Source: Spongilla lacustris (Eukaryota > Porifera > Demospongiae > Spongillida > Spongillidae). From it: 64,000 bases of DNA. Below the pieces are notes generated by a model. That model was not told the origin of the DNA and did not search any database. It worked only from the letters and a program-made list of their open reading frames with translations. Positions 23,601 through 37,814 of the stretch are shown piece by piece (positions within the stretch are counted from its first letter, which is position 1; each line of letters begins with the position of its first letter). The position numbers and the translations under genes were made by a program. The stretch lies in NCBI GenBank assembly GCA_949361645.1, contig OX442416.1:1794983-1858982 (forward strand), written 5' to 3'.

Positions 23601-26600
23601 ATAATGTGCATTATCTACTGAAATGATCCGTGTCATTGTGAATCCCCTATCCTCTCCATCTCCAGGTCTTTGTGTACAAGGAAGTGTACACTTGGCTAAT
23701 GGTTACACTGCCACTGAAGGAAGGCTGGAAATGTGCATCAATGGTTCCTGGACCACATTTTATGGATACTTGAGCTGGGACACATATGCCCCAAACATTA
23801 CCTGTAGGCAGATTTTTGGAAGCACTGCATGTAAGGAATTGGGTACAGCACTTGTGAGATGGTATATGTTATCATGATGTATTTGTCACTAGATGGAACA
23901 TCACAATACTATAGTCCCTTTAATTATCCCTACAATGACTATCCATCAACATATGGCAGTGGAACAGGATCATTGGTCATAACTCAACTGTCCTGCAATG
24001 GAACTGAGACTAGTCTAACGAACTGCAACTATGTCATCAGTACAGGATATCACTATGATGTTGGAATTCGTTGCTATGGTAACAAATGAATTTATTACTA
24101 CTGCATACTACAATTATAACATCTTCTGTACTATATGTAGTTAACTCCAGTTGCACAGAGGGCCAGGTACGTCTGGCTGATGGTAGTACTACATATGAAG
24201 GGTGTGTTGAAGTATGCCATGGTGGAGTGTGGGTGGCCATCTATGACAGTGGGTGGAGCTACTATGATGCACTGGTGGTGTGCAGACAACTGGGATATCC
24301 TTATCAATGTAAGGAAATTAATGCAAATTATTTCTGTGTGTGCTATGTACATGTATGAAGATGCATTGATGCACACATTCTGATCAGTTAATTATTATTT
24401 AATACAACATGAATGTCAATTGAACTATTGCATGATCACATGCAGTTGATATGATTACTTATCACCAGTCAGCAGCCTACCTGTTGCTGCAAATTATTTT
24501 TAATAATTGGTACACATATGCATACATACAAATTCAGACTTATTTTTTACATGCTAGGAAAGTCAACATTATTCACCATTGCATAACTATACATGATAGA
24601 CTATCATTGCAGAGTTTGCATTTTGTTCTGTCTGACAAAACAATAAATCCAACATGATTCTCTATTTTATGATTGCATATACTTGATATGGCAACTAATC
24701 GCAAGGCCACTGTAGGCCTACATGTTTTTACCATCATATGATCCAATCACCACAGGGGCAGTTCCATATGGAGGATCTCACTTTGGCAAAGGAACAACAT
24801 TACTTGAAATCTTCTACTTATCCTGCACAGGAAATGAAGCTTCCATTGGACAATGCTCTTATTATTCAATCCCAAGGGCAACAAACTATAATTCACTCAA
24901 TCAGATTGGAGTCACACTCACCAGCACCTCAAACAACAGTGCAGGGGTGACATGCCTTGGTCCCACCACAAATGTCCCAGAGTGCTGCAGTGGTGATGTG
25001 CAGTTAGCTGATGGACCATCTACCAGAGAAGGAAGGCTGAAAATATGTAAGAGAGATGGATACTGGGCAAGTGTGTGTGTCAATGGAATAGACAAGACAG
25101 CAGCACTGATTGTGTGCAGATCTATAGGAATAAATGCCACAGGTTAGTTTATTAACCAGAAATAAACTGTATTGTGTCACAAGTGTAATGCTACTTTTAT
25201 TAAAGGAGTCATCATATCATCTGGGTCATATCGTACATACACTGGTCCGATTATAAGCAACATATTGTGTAGTGGAAGTGAATCCAGTGTTGGAGGCTGC
25301 ACATTTGGAGATGTTGGTACTCTCAACTGTGGTCATGGAGAGGATGCTGTTATATCATGTCTGAATGGTAATGGTGGAGTGTATTAATACCACTGAAATT
25401 CAACCCAGCTTTGTCTCTCACAGAGTTGGGGACTTATGATATTTCAGTAACCACTAATCCAGCCACTGGTCCTTTTAGTATTGGGTCAACTATAACTCTG
25501 TACTGCCAATCCAATCCTCCAATCCCATCAGGAGTGACCTACACCTGGAGAGCAGCTGTATATTCAAGTGTAATAACCACCAATAACCCTCAGGCCTCCC
25601 ATGCAAATGTGACCATAGGTCTAAATCATCCCACCATTGGACATTACTACTGTGTTGTGAACAATGGGGTATCTGTACTTGGAGTAGGCAAGGCAGACAT
25701 CATTGTGCAAGGTTAGTTACCTGCACATGTATTATTTTACAATGTGAATACAATATGTTAAAATCTGCAGGTCTTATTACATCAAGCCTCAATCCTACCA
25801 TACTGTTTGTGCCACCTCAGAGCATTGTTTTGAGTGTAAATGTTACAGAGATATATGTTACCCAGTTCTTGAGATCTCTCACTTGGTATTTTGAGGGCAA
25901 TCCTATTTCAGCAGGAGGTCGAGTCGTGCTAAGTCCAGACAGCACTACATTGACCATAATGAATACTGTTGAATCAGATGCTGGTGTGTATGAAGTCAAA
26001 CATATGGGTGTGGTTACCAGCTCTCGTCAGGAGAAGTGTGAGGCAAGAGTCCTGAGTTCATTAAGACAGTATCCTGTTTTGGCTGGACATAAGTTTGCGG
26101 TTACTACATCATCTGGTAATATTATAAAGTGTTAAGTATTTTATGTGATGTACATGTACATCTATGGCTATGCAGGTGTCCTTCAAGGAGGACCAGAAGG
26201 GGCTGCTCAGGTTGTACCACTGACTGTTGGAGGTCCACTATCACTACAGTTAACATGGACACCATTGCCTGGCTCAGAGTACATGTGGTACTACATTAGC
26301 AGATCATATGTTACCTCTGTGCTGTACTACAATGGACAGTTGGGAATACCCAGTGGAACATTTGTATCCGGTATTCAGCAGTATGGAGCCAATGGTGCCT
26401 ACCAAAACCTCACTATTGCCTTAGTCTGTGCACAGGACAGTGGCTATCTGGATGCCAGCCTTATGATCAGCACAGACAACTATCTCTCATATAACTCTTT
26501 CTACTACTACTTTGGTGGTACCAAATTTTATTGTCCATCTGACTACTACTATTTTGTCACTGACACATTAGGAATTACTTCCATTCAGCTGGACTCGTTG

Positions 26601-27193
26601 CCCATCCACCTGACTTATGCTTCAAGTAAGCTAACATGTACAATAGTTATATTATGAATCATTTTTACTGTCTTCCTCATGCTTTCACAGCTCATAGCTC
26701 AAGTTCTGCCGATGAAACAAGCTCTGACATTGCTGGAGGTGGTGTGGGTGGAGTAGTACTTGGTCTTTTGATAGCACTGTTGGTCATCATCGTGATATTC
26801 ATGTAAGGAGCTAGTGCACACAAGAAATAAAGGGCATTAATGTTGCTCTATGATGATGTAACAGGTTTATTGTGTATTGTATATAATGGGTCACCCATGC
26901 ATAGACACACATGAGCCCAATTTATAAGACATGGCATGCAGTGTCCACATGTGGTGATATCATTTTCCTTTAGCAGTATCCAGAAGAGAAAAAAGAAGAG
27001 AGGTGCAATAGAGATGGACACTAACCCTAAAGTCCACGTTCCTGCTGTGAGATTCCAGGCATGTGAGGAGAATGTAGAACTAAATAAGATATCACATCAG
27101 AAGGATGAGCCGAGCTACGAACATATGGCTGGTGTTGCATATGATGATTCCAATGTGTATGAGCCAGCACCTGAGATGGATGTCTATAGCTAA
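17674..27193 (+). CDS. SRCR-A: seven-SRCR, Ig-like transmembrane receptor
   Basis: Predicted type I membrane receptor. Exons: SRCR1 17674-17847, 18619-18789; SRCR2 18841-19008, 19067-19249; SRCR3 19308-19472, 19549-19722; SRCR4 21627-21797, 21857-22024; SRCR5 23666-23830, 23893-24078; SRCR6 24141-24308; one exon for SRCR6 end plus SRCR7 start 24756-25142; SRCR7 end 25206-25367; Ig-like 25424-25711, 25771-26115; third ectodomain 26176-26625; transmembrane 26691-26802; tail 26974-27193. All extracellular exons are multiples of three in phase 1, with no stop or frameshift seen. SRCR hallmarks recur (RVEVC..GxWGTVC, VVCRQLG, then paired late Cys). Ig exons show the LTWYF and DAGVYEV patterns. With the 5540 signal exon the product would be 1306 aa. 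SRCR domains are known ligand-binding modules of animal cell-surface proteins. The ligand here is unknown, and a recognition or adhesion role is inferred. Confidence 0.85.
17965..18026. repeat. Short CA microsatellite in SRCR1 intron of A
   Basis: An interrupted (CA)n tract lies here. The paralogous intron of gene C carries a much longer pure tract at 39290-39394, so the repeat expanded or contracted after duplication. Confidence 0.8.
19722..19727 (+). promoter_or_regulatory. GC-AG splice donor after SRCR3 of A
   Basis: The exon ends AATGAAG and is followed by GCAAGT. This is the standard form of the rare GC donor class, which needs strong pairing elsewhere in the site. C (43047) and D (minus strand, 56611) have the same GC donor. 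Pseudogene B has GTAAGT at the matching place (minus strand, 30450). Confidence 0.75.
19800..21580. repeat. Inserted repeat DNA in the SRCR3-SRCR4 intron of A
   Basis: The same intron is only about 400 bases in gene C, so nearly all of this is insertion. It starts near 'cagtggtgtaggaaccgggc' with G- and C-runs (19870-19970), contains the MITE at 20136-20258, another poly-C run near 20370-20395 and a (GA)n tract near 20467-20489. No open frame in it resembles a protein I know. Confidence 0.55.
20136..20258. mobile_element. 123-bp TA-flanked MITE
   Basis: A hairpin with ends GTCTCGCAAGCC and its reverse complement lies between TA dinucleotides (20134-20135 and 20259-20260). The inner arms share the TACAATGGACTGGG and ACCAGGA segments. 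A TA duplication is typical of Tc1/mariner-type non-autonomous elements. Confidence 0.75.
22025..23665. repeat. SRCR4-SRCR5 intron of A, with repeat insertions
   Basis: A G-rich repeat end occupies about 22030-22200 ('aggggcgggatccaggattt'), and a G-run plus telomere-like repeat lies near 23043-23085. The counterpart in C (43858-44506) is about 650 bases and lacks both. No gene is seen. Confidence 0.5.
23045..23085 (+). repeat. Interstitial telomere-like repeat next to poly-G
   Basis: A run of about 17 G is followed by TTTAGGG, TTAGGG, TTAGGG and TTAGAG. TTAGGG is the common metazoan telomere unit. The array is far too short to be a telomere and lies inside an intron. Confidence 0.8.
26691..27193 (+). 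CDS. Transmembrane and tail exons of SRCR-A
   Basis: The first exon (26691-26802) encodes a Ser/Asp-rich stalk and a Gly/Val/Leu/Ile helix ending VIIVIFM, and leaves in phase 2. After an intron the tail begins with a basic stop-transfer stretch (KRKKKR). It ends with three tyrosine contexts, [13 protein letters not shown] and DVYS, before the stop at 27191-27193. YEHM fits the YxxM class bound by PI3K SH2 domains in other animals. Phosphorylation is inferred, not shown. Confidence 0.8.
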
Positions 27194-27720
27194 GGTCACG
27201 GCTGCATACATTGCATAGGTTGTTAGCCTTTTCATAATGCATATAAGCAAGTAGGAGAGTGTGCAATAATTGGAATTTTGCTGTAGAGGTATGTACCAAT
27301 GGATTGTGTAGTGCAAATGATAAGAGCATGTGCAGTAAGTAAACATTTTGTTGATAAAAAAATTAGCAAACGTTCAGTCTTTATGAATGGTAGGTCCCAC
27401 AATATGCGGGTTTGGAAGCTAGCTTTTAACAGTAGACATAAGGAGTAAGACAGAAATTATGAACTCTTATAGAAACACGAAAATTTAGCAGACCCAGAGT
27501 CAAACACCTTTGGTCTCCCAGAGTTATGAAATTAAATAGAGATCACAATAACGCACTATACCAACTCTTAGAATGCTGCTGGCATCAGCTGTGTTTCAAT
27601 GAGGTCCAATACATTCCATAAATCCTACACGGCTCAATGGTAGATAGACATTGACCAATATTATGTGGAGGTAAGGCTTGAAACATATCCAGTTCTACTT
27701 GATAATTTCTAAAAATGAAC
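27194..27720 (+). repeat. 3' flank shared by genes A and C
   Basis: It matches 48694-49235 nearly throughout (for example 'cagacccagagtcaaacacc' has a close counterpart after 49000). It probably includes the 3' UTR and marks the end of the duplicated block. No clear polyadenylation signal can be fixed. Confidence 0.6.
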
Positions 27721-28979
27721 CCTCCCATGACTTTCTACATATTCGTTTCCACTGTGGCCGTACCAGTTCTTTTATCGATGCTATGGCCCTGACTGTCCTG
27801 TGCACAGACTAAGTCAATGGTGAGGTTTTGGTAGGCACCATTCATTGGCTCCATACTGCTGAATACCGGATACGAATGTTCCACTGGGTACTCCCAACTG
27901 TCCATTATAATACAGCGCAGAGGTAACATATGATCTGCTAATGTAGTACCACATGTACTCTGGGCCAGGCAATGATGTCCATGTTAATTGTAGTGATAGG
28001 GGACCTCCAATAGCCAGTGGTACAACCTGAGCAGCCCCTTCTGGTCCTCCTTGAAGGACACCTGCATAGACATGTACATCAAATTAAATAATTACCAATA
28101 TTAACATTATCAGATGATGCAGTCACCACAAACTTGTGTCCAGCCAAAACAGGATACTGTCTTAATGAACTCAGGATTCTTGCCTCACACTTCTCCTGAC
28201 GAGAGCTGGTAACCACACCCATATGTTTGACTTCATACACACCAGCATCTGATTCAACAGTATTCATTATGGTCAGTGTAGTACTGTCTGGACTTGAAAT
28301 CGGATTGCCCTCAAAATACCAAGTGAGAGATCTCAAGAACTGGGTGACAGTTATATTTATACTCAATACAGAGCTGGTGCAAAGCATATGGTGGTATCGA
28401 GGCTTGATGTAATAAGTTCTGTAGATTTTATAATACACAGATTATACACATTGCAAAATGATGCATGTAACTAACTTTGAACAATGATGTATGCCTTTCA
28501 TACTTCAAGTACAGGTACCCCATTGTTCACAACACAGTAGTAATGTCCAATGTTGGGATGATTTAGACCTATGGTCACATTTCCATTGGAGGCCTGAGGG
28601 TTATTGGTGGTTATTACACTTGAATATATGGCTGCTCTCCAGGTGTAGGTCACTCCTGATGGGATTGGAGGATTGGATTGGCAGTACAGAGTTATAGTTG
28701 ACCCAATACTAAAAGGACCAGTGGCTGGATCAGTGGCTACTGTGATATCATAAGTCTCTAACTCTGTGAGAGACAATTCTAAATTATTAAATTGTATTAT
28801 TACTCTCCACTATTACCATTAAGACAAGATATAGCAGCATCCTCTTCATGACCACAGTTGAGAGTACCAACATTTCCAAACATGCATGCAGCCTCCAACA
28901 TTGGATTCACTTCCAATGCATGATATGTTACTAATAACCGGACAAGTGTATGTACGATATGACCCAGTGCTCCTAATTG

Positions 28980-29160
28980 TCTGGAAAAGCATATGTTTAG
29001 ATAGTTTAACTATCGCCTAGACATTTGGCGTTGTCATCTGCCTTATATCTATCCGGCACACTTACCTGTATGATTTCAAAGTGACGCGGTTGTATGTTTT
29101 TCGGTCACGAAGCGTTGCGGAGGACACTTTTCCTTGACCTAGGCAATTAAGAGCTGCTTT
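28980..29160. other. Deletion junction in pseudogene B
   Basis: To the left is the SRCR7 half exon. To the right, from about 29160, the sequence matches the D intron at 55330-56024. The material that in D spans about 52600-55330 (SRCR7 first half, SRCR6, SRCR5) is missing and replaced by about 180 bases with no match elsewhere in the window. Confidence 0.6.
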
Positions 29161-30556
29161 AGATACGCTCTTTCAAAGCATGAAGAAACGTCAATGCCTT
29201 ATAACATATAAGTCACAGATCTGCGTAAAATACTTAGTCATTCATAATTTTGTCAATATGCTGCGTCAATAAAAAAAGATGAATTCCACCGCTAAACTGA
29301 ATAGGGGAGTGAGTTGTTAAATTCAGTACAAGCTAGCTGTTCTTGACATAAACTATATCATCTAAGTTTAAAAAGAAGTGACCTTCATACAATTGTAAAA
29401 TAAAATAAATTGCTCTTAGTTATTGACTCTTCTACATGGTAAAAAAGCATGTCCTTAACACTAACCATGTCATGTTTAATAAAGGATGGCAAGCTGAAGA
29501 TTAAATGTTAGAATCAAATTTTCATACATTGGAAATCAATATTAAACAAATTTTGCAATACACATACATCAATGTTGGACTGGTGGTACACATTGTGCAG
29601 GTACATGTATATGCACCGGCATAGAGTCTGGAGCAGCAGGCACAGATGTATCAGTATCAGGCTATATTTTACAAATGCAATTCCTGCTATATTTGCTAGT
29701 ATCATTTGATGAAATAGCAGAGGTCAATATTTTAAATAACAAATCCACACAGTACGACTTATTAGAAAGTGGGGTCGAGGCAGCATACACAGACATGCCT
29801 TACCAGCTACATAACAGTGACCATATCGCTAGCTTGCAAGTTGTGTATTAATCACCCACCTTGACATGTCACTCCACTCTCTTGTCCTCTGTGGCAGCGA
29901 TTAATACCAACGGAATATGGAAGTGAACAACTTAGCAAACTGCTTTCAGTACCACTGCGGTATGGGCTATCCAACACAAATGGATTTTGACTTGATCCAA
30001 ATGAAGCAACTGTATGTACCACTGCACCTAATATAGAATATTATTTAGAGTACAAAGAGCTCCAATCTCTATACCTGATCTTGAATAATTCAGCCCTCTG
30101 CAAACAACTTCAGCTACTCCATAAGACTGAACATTGCACACAGATCCCCATATGGTGACTCCAGGACTGGTCTGTACACACAGCTCAATTCTCCCTTCTT
30201 GTGCCGTTGAGCCTCCAGTCAAACGAACTGATCCTGATTGGCAGCCTGCAAGAAAAGTGTACAAAATGAATAATTTCATTATCATAATGGAACATTTTAA
30301 AAACATGATGCATGACATTACTACAAAGGCTCACAAAGATGTAATGTTAATGCTGAAATATTTGGATAACATTTGTGCACCAATATAATTATGCTATTTA
30401 TTTGCATATCTAAATCATGAAATTGCCAAGTTGCATTACTTGGGACTTACCTTCAGTAATTGGATAGTTTTCACATCTTAAGCCAGCACTGTTGTGATCA
30501 TGTGTAATTGTAGATTGTACAGCCCCATATAGATAGCTCATTTCCATTGCAGGATA

Positions 30557-30676
30557 CACTGTAAAAACAGATGGCAGAATCTCACTCAAAAAAGGTTCAA
30601 AATAGCACTCGATTTGAGAAATTGAGTGCTATTTTGAACCGTTTTGAGTGAAATTCACCTATCTGTTTTTACAGTG
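30557..30676. mobile_element. 120-bp MITE inside an SRCR3 exon of B
   Basis: The termini are CACTGTAAAAACAG and its exact reverse, and the arms pair over most of the length. TA flanks it on both sides (30555-30556 and 30677-30678). D has the uninterrupted exon sequence 'gcaggatatgtattcaatta' at the matching place, which gives the empty site. Confidence 0.9.
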
Positions 30677-31669
30677 TATGTATTCAATTAGAACAGCACC
30701 AGTCCCCAGTCCAAAGGTATCATTAATATAGATGAATACAGCTGCAGTTAGCGTATAGAGGACAAGAATGGACATTAGGCAAGGATATTGGATATTGTAA
30801 CTATCTGACCTGGATATTGAAATCCTAGCTGTCTGCAGACAACTTGACCATCTAGTGAGTTCCACCCACTCCCTCCATACACGGTTCCCCACACTCCATT
30901 GCTGCACACCTCCACACATCCTTCATTCCCATCACTGCCATTAACCAGACGTACACCTTGGCCACTGCATAATGCTATTCAGTAATGAGTTGCATGCATA
31001 TTTTTATTGCAACACTTAAATTATCACTATATCACTGACTTGTTGTTGGTTGTACAACTTCGCCTCTACAACTGACTCCTGCTCTTGAGGAGAGATCACA
31101 TGATTCATAACAGCAAGAGGATGAACATCCACTGATGGAGCTTTCGTATCCATAGCAATTGAAAGTATAAGGATCGGTAGGTATGACAGGATATCGAGTA
31201 TAGCGATAGGTGTTTGGTTTGGCATCTTTTGTGTACAATGATATCACATATACATGTATAGTGGCATAAAGGTACTTACTGGTGGAAAGAAGCCCTAACT
31301 GTCTACAAACCACAGTTGCCGCCCTGTAGTTAAAGGCCTGGCTACACACTCCACTCCACTGCCCATTGTAGCATATTTCCACATTCCCTTCAGTGCTTAC
31401 ATCACTACCAGTCAAACGAACTTGGCCATTGGTGCAAGGTGATGATGCTGTGAAAGTATATTATGCAAACCAGTTGATATTAAACACGCTTTTTAAACAC
31501 TTCTTACTTGAACACTGAACTCCGGCATCATATTAGCCATGACTGCAGGTAGAGTAGTCCCTTATCAGGCTTTGGTAGTCACATTGGAACAAAGACAACT
31601 CTGTACCCCGGCAGTCTACATTGTTCATGTAAATAGCTCCATCTCCAGACAGAGAGAGTGTGTATGTAG

Positions 31670-33605
<1,936 letters not shown>

Positions 33606-33980
33606 TTAAGCTTGTTTGAGCGATTCTATAACGTAATTCATTTTATAACGTTTTATTAGTGGAAACCTATATAATATATGTATTCTTTTAGACTGACTGA
33701 CAAACGTCACGAAAACAGCAATTACACACACTAGAAAGAACGCTGAAAGCTCGCGACTGCTACCATTGCCCCTCTGCACGACAGCAGAAAGGAATGCGTG
33801 CGACTCTCTAGTTGCAGCACAAATATACACAAAAACAAAAATATTAGTCTTAAAGTATAAAATTCCATCACTCCCTCCAACCCTTGCCTCATGTTGCCAT
33901 GCATGTGCCTGATCGGAGGCCATTAACATAGGTTGGTACAATGCAGTCCTTCATAAAGGAACGTTCATTAATTAACTGAT
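33606..33980 (-). promoter_or_regulatory. Upstream block of the minus-strand genes, possible first exon
   Basis: This block is repeated at 59320-59660 upstream of D, and partly at 62260-62490. In B and D the minus strand keeps a hydrophobic frame (FFLVCVIAVFV) over the same bases despite changes around it. That could be a signal-peptide core. No ATG in good context is shared by both copies, so a promoter or first-exon role is only suggested. Confidence 0.25.
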
Positions 33981-34109
33981 AATTCGACCATTGTTCATGA
34001 TCCCATGCACATACATGTATATGCAAGCAAATTAAGTACCGTGAAATAAGTTTATTAGAGTCAAATGCGACAATACTGCATGCAGAAGGAATCTCATAAC
34101 AGCTATCAT

Positions 34110-34333
34110 TATGCAAATGCGGTTTTTGTATATCCAGCAATTTCGTACATGTATATACATAAGCTAATGGCAGCATCATGCTATGTATACACGACCAAAT
34201 TGCCCAATGTTATCTATTCTACTTAAAGATCTTGAATGGCGCAAAATCTGCAGGAAGTTATCTACAGTACACTGATATCACGCGACTTACATGTATATAT
34301 TCTATTGATCTCAACGTAAATTAGCACAAAAAG
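34110..34333 (+). promoter_or_regulatory. Upstream/promoter cassette of gene C (copy 5)
   Basis: This is a shorter cassette joining the distal phrase 'gccaatttcgtacatg...' type sequence directly to the proximal part ('ctgatatcacgcgacttaca', 'cgtaaattagcaca'). About 1.4 kb of the longer copies is absent. The proximal 100 bases are therefore the minimal shared sequence before an apparently usable signal exon. Confidence 0.45.
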
Positions 34334-34397
34334 ATGGTCGTAAAAATGAGCTGGCTGCTTTCAACAATCTTGTTTGCGTTGAGAACGGATGTGATTG
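34334..34397 (+). CDS. Signal-peptide first exon of gene SRCR-C
   Basis: 21 codons start MVVKM, with hydrophobic core WLLSTILFAL, ending in phase 1 at GTAAGT (34398). The next in-phase acceptor with a matching fold is the SRCR1 exon at 38774. The junction codon is GTC (Val) followed by AFTGC, giving a plausible signal-peptidase region. The ATG context is AAGATGG. The linking intron is 4.4 kb. Confidence 0.7.
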
Positions 34398-35149
34398 GTA
34401 AGTGGCTTGCCTTGAGATTTGCATGCATGTTACAAATGATTTTAGTGGTTCTATTATACATGTATACATGCAACTGCGTGGCAAATAATGGAGGCGTACT
34501 TTTTCGACCTATCAATACCCTCCTTCTTTTTCGTATGCCGTTCTGATCTTCTTCAGGTCTGTCACCATTCTCCTGACAGACCTGGTCAGGATCATATATA
34601 GAGGGATTGGAAATGAGTCGCGTGCGCCATAAATTTTAACACGCCCGATGCTCGCAAGCGTGAATCACACCTTAGCAGACCAAAAAAAGGGGTGGATTTT
34701 GTACTTTGAATAATGTCACAAGGTAACCAACTACCCTTTTTAAATTTAATACGGGCAGTTTATTGATTATCCACCACACATTCATTAGGCGCTGCTAGAT
34801 TTGGTGTAACTTTTGAACAAAAAAACGGCTATTTTGTAACTTGTGGGGGAGAATCCGCTGATCTAGGCGAGCTATTATAATCTTGTTTATACATGTATAT
34901 ACTTCATATAGCTATAGGCTATTGTGTGCCCATCGCTTTAGTTTTGACGCATAGCGTTCTTGTAGTCGGCACACAGTCACATTTGCTATACCCTACTTTG
35001 TGGGGAGCCTCGCCGTTGTGTTACATTACCGACTGGTTTTGGTACATTAGTTTGACAGTGCAGTGTTGGTTGTGCGCCCATCTAATACTTGCTTGTGGGT
35101 CGAAATGGCTGCCCCGCAACAAAGTACCCCACAAAGTCTTAAGGATTTA

Positions 35150-36400
35150 GTAAAACACTTATTAAGTCTTAAGCTTGCATTGCACCATAGATATTATCTA
35201 TGAGCACATACTGTACACTAATGAGCACAATTATTGCGTTTACGTCACGCCGCGTCACGTAATCGAGAAATTGGGTCAAATTGGCTTGCAAATTAGCAAT
35301 TAAATAACACCCACGCGAACTAGCAACAGCTAGCGCTAGCAGCACGGGTAACGGGCATGACTTTTCAATTCCCTAAAGTCGAGCGCAACAAAACAGTTTG
35401 TAGTTTAGTATGGCGGTGTAGATAGCTCAGGCTTTTTACTCACTTTTTCGAATCAAACCCCGCTAAAAACGCTTGGTAGTGGAAAGCCCGCTCCGAACCA
35501 CGCATGTCATTGAATTGCAAGAAATCATAATGGAGGCGACCAAGGCCAATCTAACTAGCGAGGTCAACGTAAAAGCCGCTGATTTTCTGTCCAAACCAAC
35601 CGAACCTTTCCAACCCGAAACAGACTTTCGGCAAGCAGAGACGAGCATTTTCTCCATCATGGTACAGTAAATATCATTGGCTTCACTATGTAAAGGCAAA
35701 AGATTGATTATAGATGCTGTAATTGCCTAACTTAAAACACCAAACAGTGTGGAAAAGGAATATTACTGTGAGGTAGTGGCAAGGTTGATCCCTGTAATGC
35801 CAGCGGTTACAAATGCTGTCCTCTTCGTCAGCTTTAAGCATGGCTCCGCACAAAAATGGGTCAAGCAAGGTTCAATTGGTGCTTCATTCTACACGTACAC
35901 AAAGACGAAACAGATGGCTTTTCTATGATCAGCATTGCGAATGACTTCATTGAAAGAACAAAAGAAAGCCGTTCGTTTGCGCATATATATTTGGTGCAAA
36001 TGCATTTACCACTCTGGTCCTAAGTTTCAACTTGCAATTGTTTAATGCAGTGCATAATACGGACATGTACACTAGTGTTGAATGTATGAACATGCATGGT
36101 ACATCTAATAACGCCCACAATATACCATACGTGTAAATAATTGATGTTTTTAACTTCAGTTAATTGGCTCTGGACGATACTGTACCAGTGTGCTGCACGT
36201 ACAGAGCGAATCAGTGACAACCCTTGTTAATGTACTCAAAATTAAAAAGGAATACCCCAAAAAACATGCACCCCCTTGCCTACGGGTCAGCAAACCTCTC
36301 TAAAGGCTAAAGAAGGCATGGTTTTGCATCTTGGTCTAAGCTACATGTAATGCTGCTTCTTTGTATGTGTAGGAGCCATACACACTTGTGCATAGCTCTA
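35150..36400. other. Intron 1 of C, no supported gene
   Basis: One 65-codon open frame (35473-35670) shows no recognisable domain. CRE-like 'acgtcacg' words lie near 35245. Nothing else is supported here. Confidence 0.4.
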
Positions 36401-36695
36401 CGTAGTGCAGTCGAGAGGGGGGTAAGGGGTACACTACCCCGAGCCCCGCGGCACAAAGGGGGCCCCGCGATCCAAACAATAATTTTTTTTTTCCCAATTG
36501 TGTGCGAAGACCCTTTCATCTTCGATCGAGCACTGAATTTTTCAGTCACTGCCACTGTTAGTCTGTACTGACTGCACAATTCTGACGCACATGGGAAAAA
36601 AAAATCGTAGTAATAGAGAATTTATTGTTTTTTAATGGTTAATGATAAATAGATTTCCGGCAAGGTCTGATACGCGCTAAATATAAACACAGAAA

Positions 36696-37540
36696 ATGCG
36701 TCGATACGAAAGTGGTGCTGCCAAACGAAAGAAACTGAATGCTGCAAAAGCTGAAATCGAGAAATCAACAAGACTCGATTCTTTCTTTCGAGCTGTCCCA
36801 GCATCTCATTCTGAATTAAAATCTGGGACGAATCCGTACTTGTTGCTAAAGGACTAAAATTGCCAAGAACCGAAAAGCACCAAGTAAAACGAAAACGCTT
36901 CTTTGACGAGAGTCCAGAACATGCATGTTGACCAAATTAAAACACAGCGGTCGCAACTAGAGCAAAGTGATAATCCTGCTGATGAACCCGGTCTGTGAAT
37001 TTCGCATTAGCGTCTTTCACCGATAGATCGAAGCTGTCATACTGGGACTGACTACTAAATTTGAAACGCATTGACAGCCTGTTTGGCTTCCTATATAAAT
37101 TCCTGTTATTGTCAGATGACCCAAGTTTTTGTGCCATGCATATCTAAGGATCTTGTGGACGAGATGATTTTGTTGAAGAAAATCAGTCTTGCCAATCTTG
37201 GAGACGTACAGCTGTCCCCTTTACAGTTGCTGAACAAGCTGCATGACGTGCGCCAGGAATCTTTGTTCCCTAACGCTTACATCAGCCTGCGGATATTTTG
37301 CACCTTGCCATGCAGTCACCGCGGCATCTGCAGAAAGAAGCTTTAGTAAACTGAAGCAAAATCATACAGCAGATCGACAATGGCACAGGAACGACTTCAA
37401 GGCTTAGCCCTGCTATGCATTGAATCAGAATTAGCAAAGACAATTGATTACGCGATTCAATCATTGACACATTTGCGGCCAGGAAGGATAGAAAAGCGGC
37501 ACTGTGAGTGCATGTGCATGGCATCCCTGGTGACAATTTG
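36696..37540 (+). pseudogene. hAT-type/ZMYM1-like transposase relic
   Basis: An N-terminal frame (36696-36857) starts MRRYESGAAKRKK and contains LDSFF. This is the usual opening of TTF-type zinc-finger/ZMYM1-like hAT proteins. A separate C-terminal part (about 37230-37500) carries the hAT dimerisation signature: FPNAYISLRI, then SAERSFSKLK, then QERLQGLALL, spread over two frames. The zinc finger and catalytic middle are missing, so this is an internally deleted, frame-broken copy in intron 1 of C. G-rich terminal-like sequence lies at about 36405-36475. Confidence 0.7.
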
Positions 37541-37814
37541 ACATATCGCAGTACACTAGTATAGGCCAGAGATAACTAGTCTGTCGGCAGTCACTGAACA
37601 CCGCTATAGTTTGTATTTTTCATTGGAGCTTTTCCACAATGCATGTACACGTAGGCTTTTAATCGTCATTAATTTGTCGATTATATTCTAAAGTCGCGGC
37701 GCCGGACGAACGTTTCGCACTGAGATAAAATCGATTAAATTAAGTCCTTTAATCTTTCAAGCTGCATAGTTGGCGACCTGCGACCAGCTTTTCGAACCAA
37801 AGGTGCCAGCCCTT

